Positions 61,459 through 64,000 of a stretch of 64,000 nt of DNA are shown here, piece by piece; positions within the stretch are counted from its first letter, which is position 1, and every line of letters starts with the position of its first letter. The stretch is from NCBI GenBank assembly GCA_022764505.1, contig JALEQJ010000004.1, positions 62,001 to 126,000 on the forward strand, in the 5' to 3' direction. The notes below the pieces were generated by a model, which was not told the DNA's origin, did no database searches, and saw nothing but the letters and a program-made list of their open reading frames with translations. A program made the translations under genes and the position numbers. Origin of the DNA: Phocaeicola sp. (GTDB taxonomy: Bacteria > Bacteroidota > Bacteroidia > Bacteroidales > Bacteroidaceae).

Positions 61459-63456
61459 TTATTCTACTTTCTTCGTAAATTGCTTTATCAGGCTATAGGC
61501 TGAATATATACCCAATTCTCCTGCCTTACTTAAGTCTTTAATTCCTTGTTCTCCGTCTTCCAAATAAATATGAACCAACCCACGATTATAGTAGGCATCG
61601 GAAAAATAAGGATCTATTTTGAGAGCTTTATCATAGTATTTCAGTGCTACCTGATAGTCTTTGAGCAGCACAGCTATATTGGCTCTATTGTAACAGGCAA
61701 AAGCAAACTCCGGTTCCAATTTTAAGACGGTTTCCAAGTCTGCTATGATTGGCGCATATTCTCCTTTCTGAAACTCTGTACCCAATGTGCCCAACTCTTT
61801 TGTCATATCTGTTTTTCCGTCTTTTTCCACTTCTATCATTTTGTATGCGATAGTGGCTCTCATAAAATATGCCAAATAGAAGATGCTGTCTATCTCTATT
61901 ATCGCATTGAGATCTGCTGTGGCATTATCAAAGTCTTGCATCAAATAGTAATCCATAGCACGTGCGAAGTAGATATATTTATTGCTTTCTCTGTTCGCTA
62001 TTCTGCGTGTTTGGAGATCTATGGACTGAGTATGTTCTTTGATTTGGATATCGGTAAGCGGTGCTTCCGCATTAGTGAGGAGTAAACGCTTAGGCAATAA
62101 ACGCTGTGCATTGATTTGGGCTACAGTTTTTGCGTGATTAACTTGACGTTTCACATCGTCCGGCTTCTCGTAATAGCTCAACACGAACATACCTTGCGGA
62201 CGAATGGCAACTTCTTTGTTCTGTACTTTTCCTCTATAAAGAGTCTTATAAGCAGGGGTATTATCTTCTGCATCTGCTACTACAAGGCTCCGGTAATCTT
62301 GTATATTTTTATCGGACTTCTTGCGGGTAGGACTGTTTTTCCCTATTACAGGACGTTTTCCTTGGCTGATAGAAATCTGCGCATTGAGCAGGAGGAGTTC
62401 ATCTGCTTGTGCACCTTTTATATCTCCTATCCTACGACGCAACTGCGCACGTTGGGCATAACCTTCCATAAAGTTGGGATAGGCTTTCAGTACAGAGGAG
62501 TAGTCTTGTATAGCTCCTTTATAATCTCCGGTTCTATCTCTCAGCAAGGCTCTATTGAAAACCGCAATCCAGTTGTCCGGTTCTATAGAGAGAACATAAT
62601 TGAAGTCTTCTATGGCGGCATTGTCTTCTCCTACCTGCGCACGCAATAAACCTCTGTTATAATGACCTATAAAGTTGCTTTTGTTTATTTCCAATGCGGC
62701 ATCGTAATCTGCCATAGCTCCTCTCAAATTTCTAAGATGATAACGTGCCAATGCTCTATTGATATACACTCCATCGTTTTTCATAGAGAAACGTATGGCT
62801 TCCGTAAGATCTGCATCTGCATCTGCGTATTTGGCACGTTGTAAATAAATAAGTCCTCTTGCTATCCAAGGCTCGGCACTAAATCTGTCCACTTCTATAG
62901 CTTTGTCCGCATCGGACATAGCTTGCACAGTATCTTTCTGGCGAAGAGAAATCTCGGTCTTCATCATATAACCCTCTATATAGCGTGGGTGTATGCTCGT
63001 AAGTGTATCCAACTGTGCACGTGCATCTGCATATTCCTCCAGATGAATATGACAAAGTGCCAAATTATGCCTAAAAGTAGTATTCACAGGATCCATCTTC
63101 AGAGCCTTCTTATAGTCGCCAATAGCTTCCTTGTACTTATTCTGTCTGATACGTGCGATACCACGCACCTGATAAGCATTGACGACAAAAGGGTTTCTGC
63201 CGATAGCCTCATCACAATCCGCTTCAGCACCTATATAGTCCTCTAAATTCAGTTTTGCCAATCCCCTATAAAAATAAGCTTCAGCCAAGTAAGGTTTGGC
63301 ATTGATGACTTGGTTAAAATACTGCATAGAAAGGACGTAATCTTCAAAAAAGAGTGCATTCTTCCCTACGCTCATTACTCGCTCCGTATTAATCTGAGCA
63401 AAGAGTGAGCAAATCCAAATCCAACTTATACCAATAAGAGACAGGCGTCTTTTCAT
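61459..63456 (-). CDS. Exported TPR-repeat protein
   Basis: Protein of 665 residues with a signal peptide (hydrophobic segment ~6-20) and about a dozen tetratricopeptide repeats, giving an alpha-solenoid for protein contacts. Clear repeats include YFYRGLAKLNLEDYIGAEAD, GIARIRQNKYKEAIGDYKKA and NRGLLRAQVGEDNAAIEDFN. A non-repeat linker at ~375-460 separates an N-terminal block of about nine repeats from a C-terminal block of four. Function unknown; an envelope scaffold is likely. Its ATG overlaps the def stop by 4 bp, and the 5'-nucleotidase C half follows 4 bp later. Confidence 0.9.
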   Translation of the reverse strand: MKRRLSLIGISWIWICSLFAQINTERVMSVGKNALFFEDYVLSMQYFNQVINAKPYLAEAYFYRGLAKLNLEDYIGAEADCDEAIGRNPFVVNAYQVRGIARIRQNKYKEAIGDYKKALKMDPVNTTFRHNLALCHIHLEEYADARAQLDTLTSIHPRYIEGYMMKTEISLRQKDTVQAMSDADKAIEVDRFSAEPWIARGLIYLQRAKYADADADLTEAIRFSMKNDGVYINRALARYHLRNLRGAMADYDAALEINKSNFIGHYNRGLLRAQVGEDNAAIEDFNYVLSIEPDNWIAVFNRALLRDRTGDYKGAIQDYSSVLKAYPNFMEGYAQRAQLRRRIGDIKGAQADELLLLNAQISISQGKRPVIGKNSPTRKKSDKNIQDYRSLVVADAEDNTPAYKTLYRGKVQNKEVAIRPQGMFVLSYYEKPDDVKRQVNHAKTVAQINAQRLLPKRLLLTNAEAPLTDIQIKEHTQSIDLQTRRIANRESNKYIYFARAMDYYLMQDFDNATADLNAIIEIDSIFYLAYFMRATIAYKMIEVEKDGKTDMTKELGTLGTEFQKGEYAPIIADLETVLKLEPEFAFACYNRANIAVLLKDYQVALKYYDKALKIDPYFSDAYYNRGLVHIYLEDGEQGIKDLSKAGELGIYSAYSLIKQFTKKVE

Positions 63457-64000
63457 CGGAATGTTTTTATTTTATAGGAACATCTTACTTTGCCGTCTAC
63501 CATATTATTGAGCTTGCTGCGTATCATTTTCTTGCGCAAGCCGGATAAATGGTCAAAGAACAGCATACCATCTAAATGGTCTATTTCGTGTTGTAAGACA
63601 CGTGCGAGAAATCCCTCTATCCATTCATCTTGTGCTATGAAATTCTCGTCCATATATTGCAGGCGAATGCTTTTGGGACGTTTTACACTTTCGTGCAATC
63701 CCGGTAAGCTCAAGCAACCTTCTTCCATAGAACATTCCTCTTCACTTACCTCCACTATGTGTGCATTGATATAGGCTTTCTTAAATCCTTTGTATTCCGG
63801 AAATTCATCGGAAAGTGCATCTAAACCTACCACCAAAAGACGAATATCCAAACCTATTTGTGGAGCAGCCAATCCTACACCGTCTGCATACTCCATAGTT
63901 TCAAACATATTGGCAATAAGCTCTTTCAGCTGAGGATAGTCCGGTGTTATATCTGTAGTCTCTTTTCTCAGCACAGGCTGTCCATATACGTATATAGGTA
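63453..64000 (-). CDS. def: Peptide deformylase (5' end missing)
   Basis: Removes the formyl group from nascent proteins. The frame stays open to the window edge: the residues PIYVYGQPVLRKETTD run from 63998, so only about three N-terminal residues are missing and a GTG at 63974 is internal (Val). All three deformylase motifs are present: GVGLAAPQIG, EEGCLSLPG (metal Cys) and QHEIDHLDG (metal His pair and catalytic Glu). It appears to be the first visible gene of a tight operon with the TPR protein, nucleotidase halves and the GH3 fusion. Confidence 0.95.
   Translation of the reverse strand, partial: PIYVYGQPVLRKETTDITPDYPQLKELIANMFETMEYADGVGLAAPQIGLDIRLLVVGLDALSDEFPEYKGFKKAYINAHIVEVSEEECSMEEGCLSLPGLHESVKRPKSIRLQYMDENFIAQDEWIEGFLARVLQHEIDHLDGMLFFDHLSGLRKKMIRSKLNNMVDGKVRCSYKIKTFR

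Noticed and set aside
63474-63974. Peptide deformylase starting at GTG 63974
   Set aside because: The frame continues upstream to the window edge with the conserved sequence PIYVYGQPVLRK, so the GTG is an internal valine codon.
1-64000. Antiphage, toxin-antitoxin, prophage or conjugative system
   Set aside because: I found no restriction, toxin-antitoxin, CRISPR-Cas, integrase, transposase or transfer genes; the window is core chromosome with glycan-use and envelope genes.

Overview
The window reads as one contiguous piece of a Bacteroidota chromosome, most likely order Bacteroidales and probably Porphyromonas or a close relative; no species can be named. The evidence is the moderate-to-low GC content, repeated promoter -7 boxes of the Bacteroidota form TAnnTTTG, starts that mostly lack Shine-Dalgarno sequences, and protein families largely confined to this phylum: NigD-like and DUF4491/DUF5715 proteins, a DUF5112/DUF5113-type giant sensor, GH92 mannosidases, a UvrA lacking half of its first zinc finger, and a split 5'-nucleotidase. 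There is no phage, plasmid, transposase, CRISPR array or rRNA. One tRNA (Ser-GCT) is present. Both ends cut a gene: an Lrp/AsnC regulator at the left and peptide deformylase at the right.

Layout. 1-6020 (+): Lrp-type regulator, DUF4491 membrane protein, small HAD hydrolase, aminotransferase, LolE-like permease, acyltransferase and NigD-like lipoprotein. 6061-11657 (-): tRNA-Ser, uvrA, nitroreductase, nhaA. 12085-17874 (+): a three-gene signalling module made of a 1455-residue double sensor, its response regulator and an AbgT-like membrane protein. 18077-25009 (+): a mannoside cluster (two GH92 alpha-mannosidases, an MFS importer and a GH130 mannoside phosphorylase) that fits breakdown of the N-glycan core. 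25010-25695 holds no gene but carries a MITE-like element and a REP-like element. 25696-35961 (+): NYN-like protein, DUF5715, truA, folC, serB, DEAD-box helicase, DUF2200, cyclophilin, M16 peptidase, MATE pump, DUF3109. 36348-42636 (+): aspA, then purM-prfA-pyrF-hydrolase-nitroreductase. 42642-47337 (-): TonB receptor, MFS and hemN, a probable porphyrin or siderophore uptake operon. 47747-55732 (-): hisS, and a five-gene unit dxs-trkA-manA-msrA-GH110. 56231-56503 (+): Cdd1-like HhH protein. 56571-56738 (-): a 55-residue 2[4Fe-4S] ferredoxin. 56873-64000 (-): def-TPR-5'-nucleotidase C half-5'-nucleotidase N half-NagZ/serine hydrolase fusion.

Two observations stand out. First, six intergenic sites carry short arrays of three or four palindromes repeated every 22 bp. 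Three unrelated palindrome sequences are used (GTTTAYRTAAAC at four sites, TTCCGnACnnGnTCGGAAA at one, TATCAYGATA at one), yet all keep the 22-bp pitch, about two helical turns. Two of the GTTTAYRTAAAC arrays lie inside ~103-bp elements with imperfect terminal inverted repeats. Second, the giant sensor is two membrane kinases in one chain. Its first half has a good ATPase but no His box; its second half has a His box (LKHETLYYP) but a degenerate ATPase, which suggests that one half phosphorylates the other.

All calls come from reading the sequence and from remembered family features; no database search was run. Domain-of-unknown-function numbers and subfamily assignments are recalled and should be confirmed.
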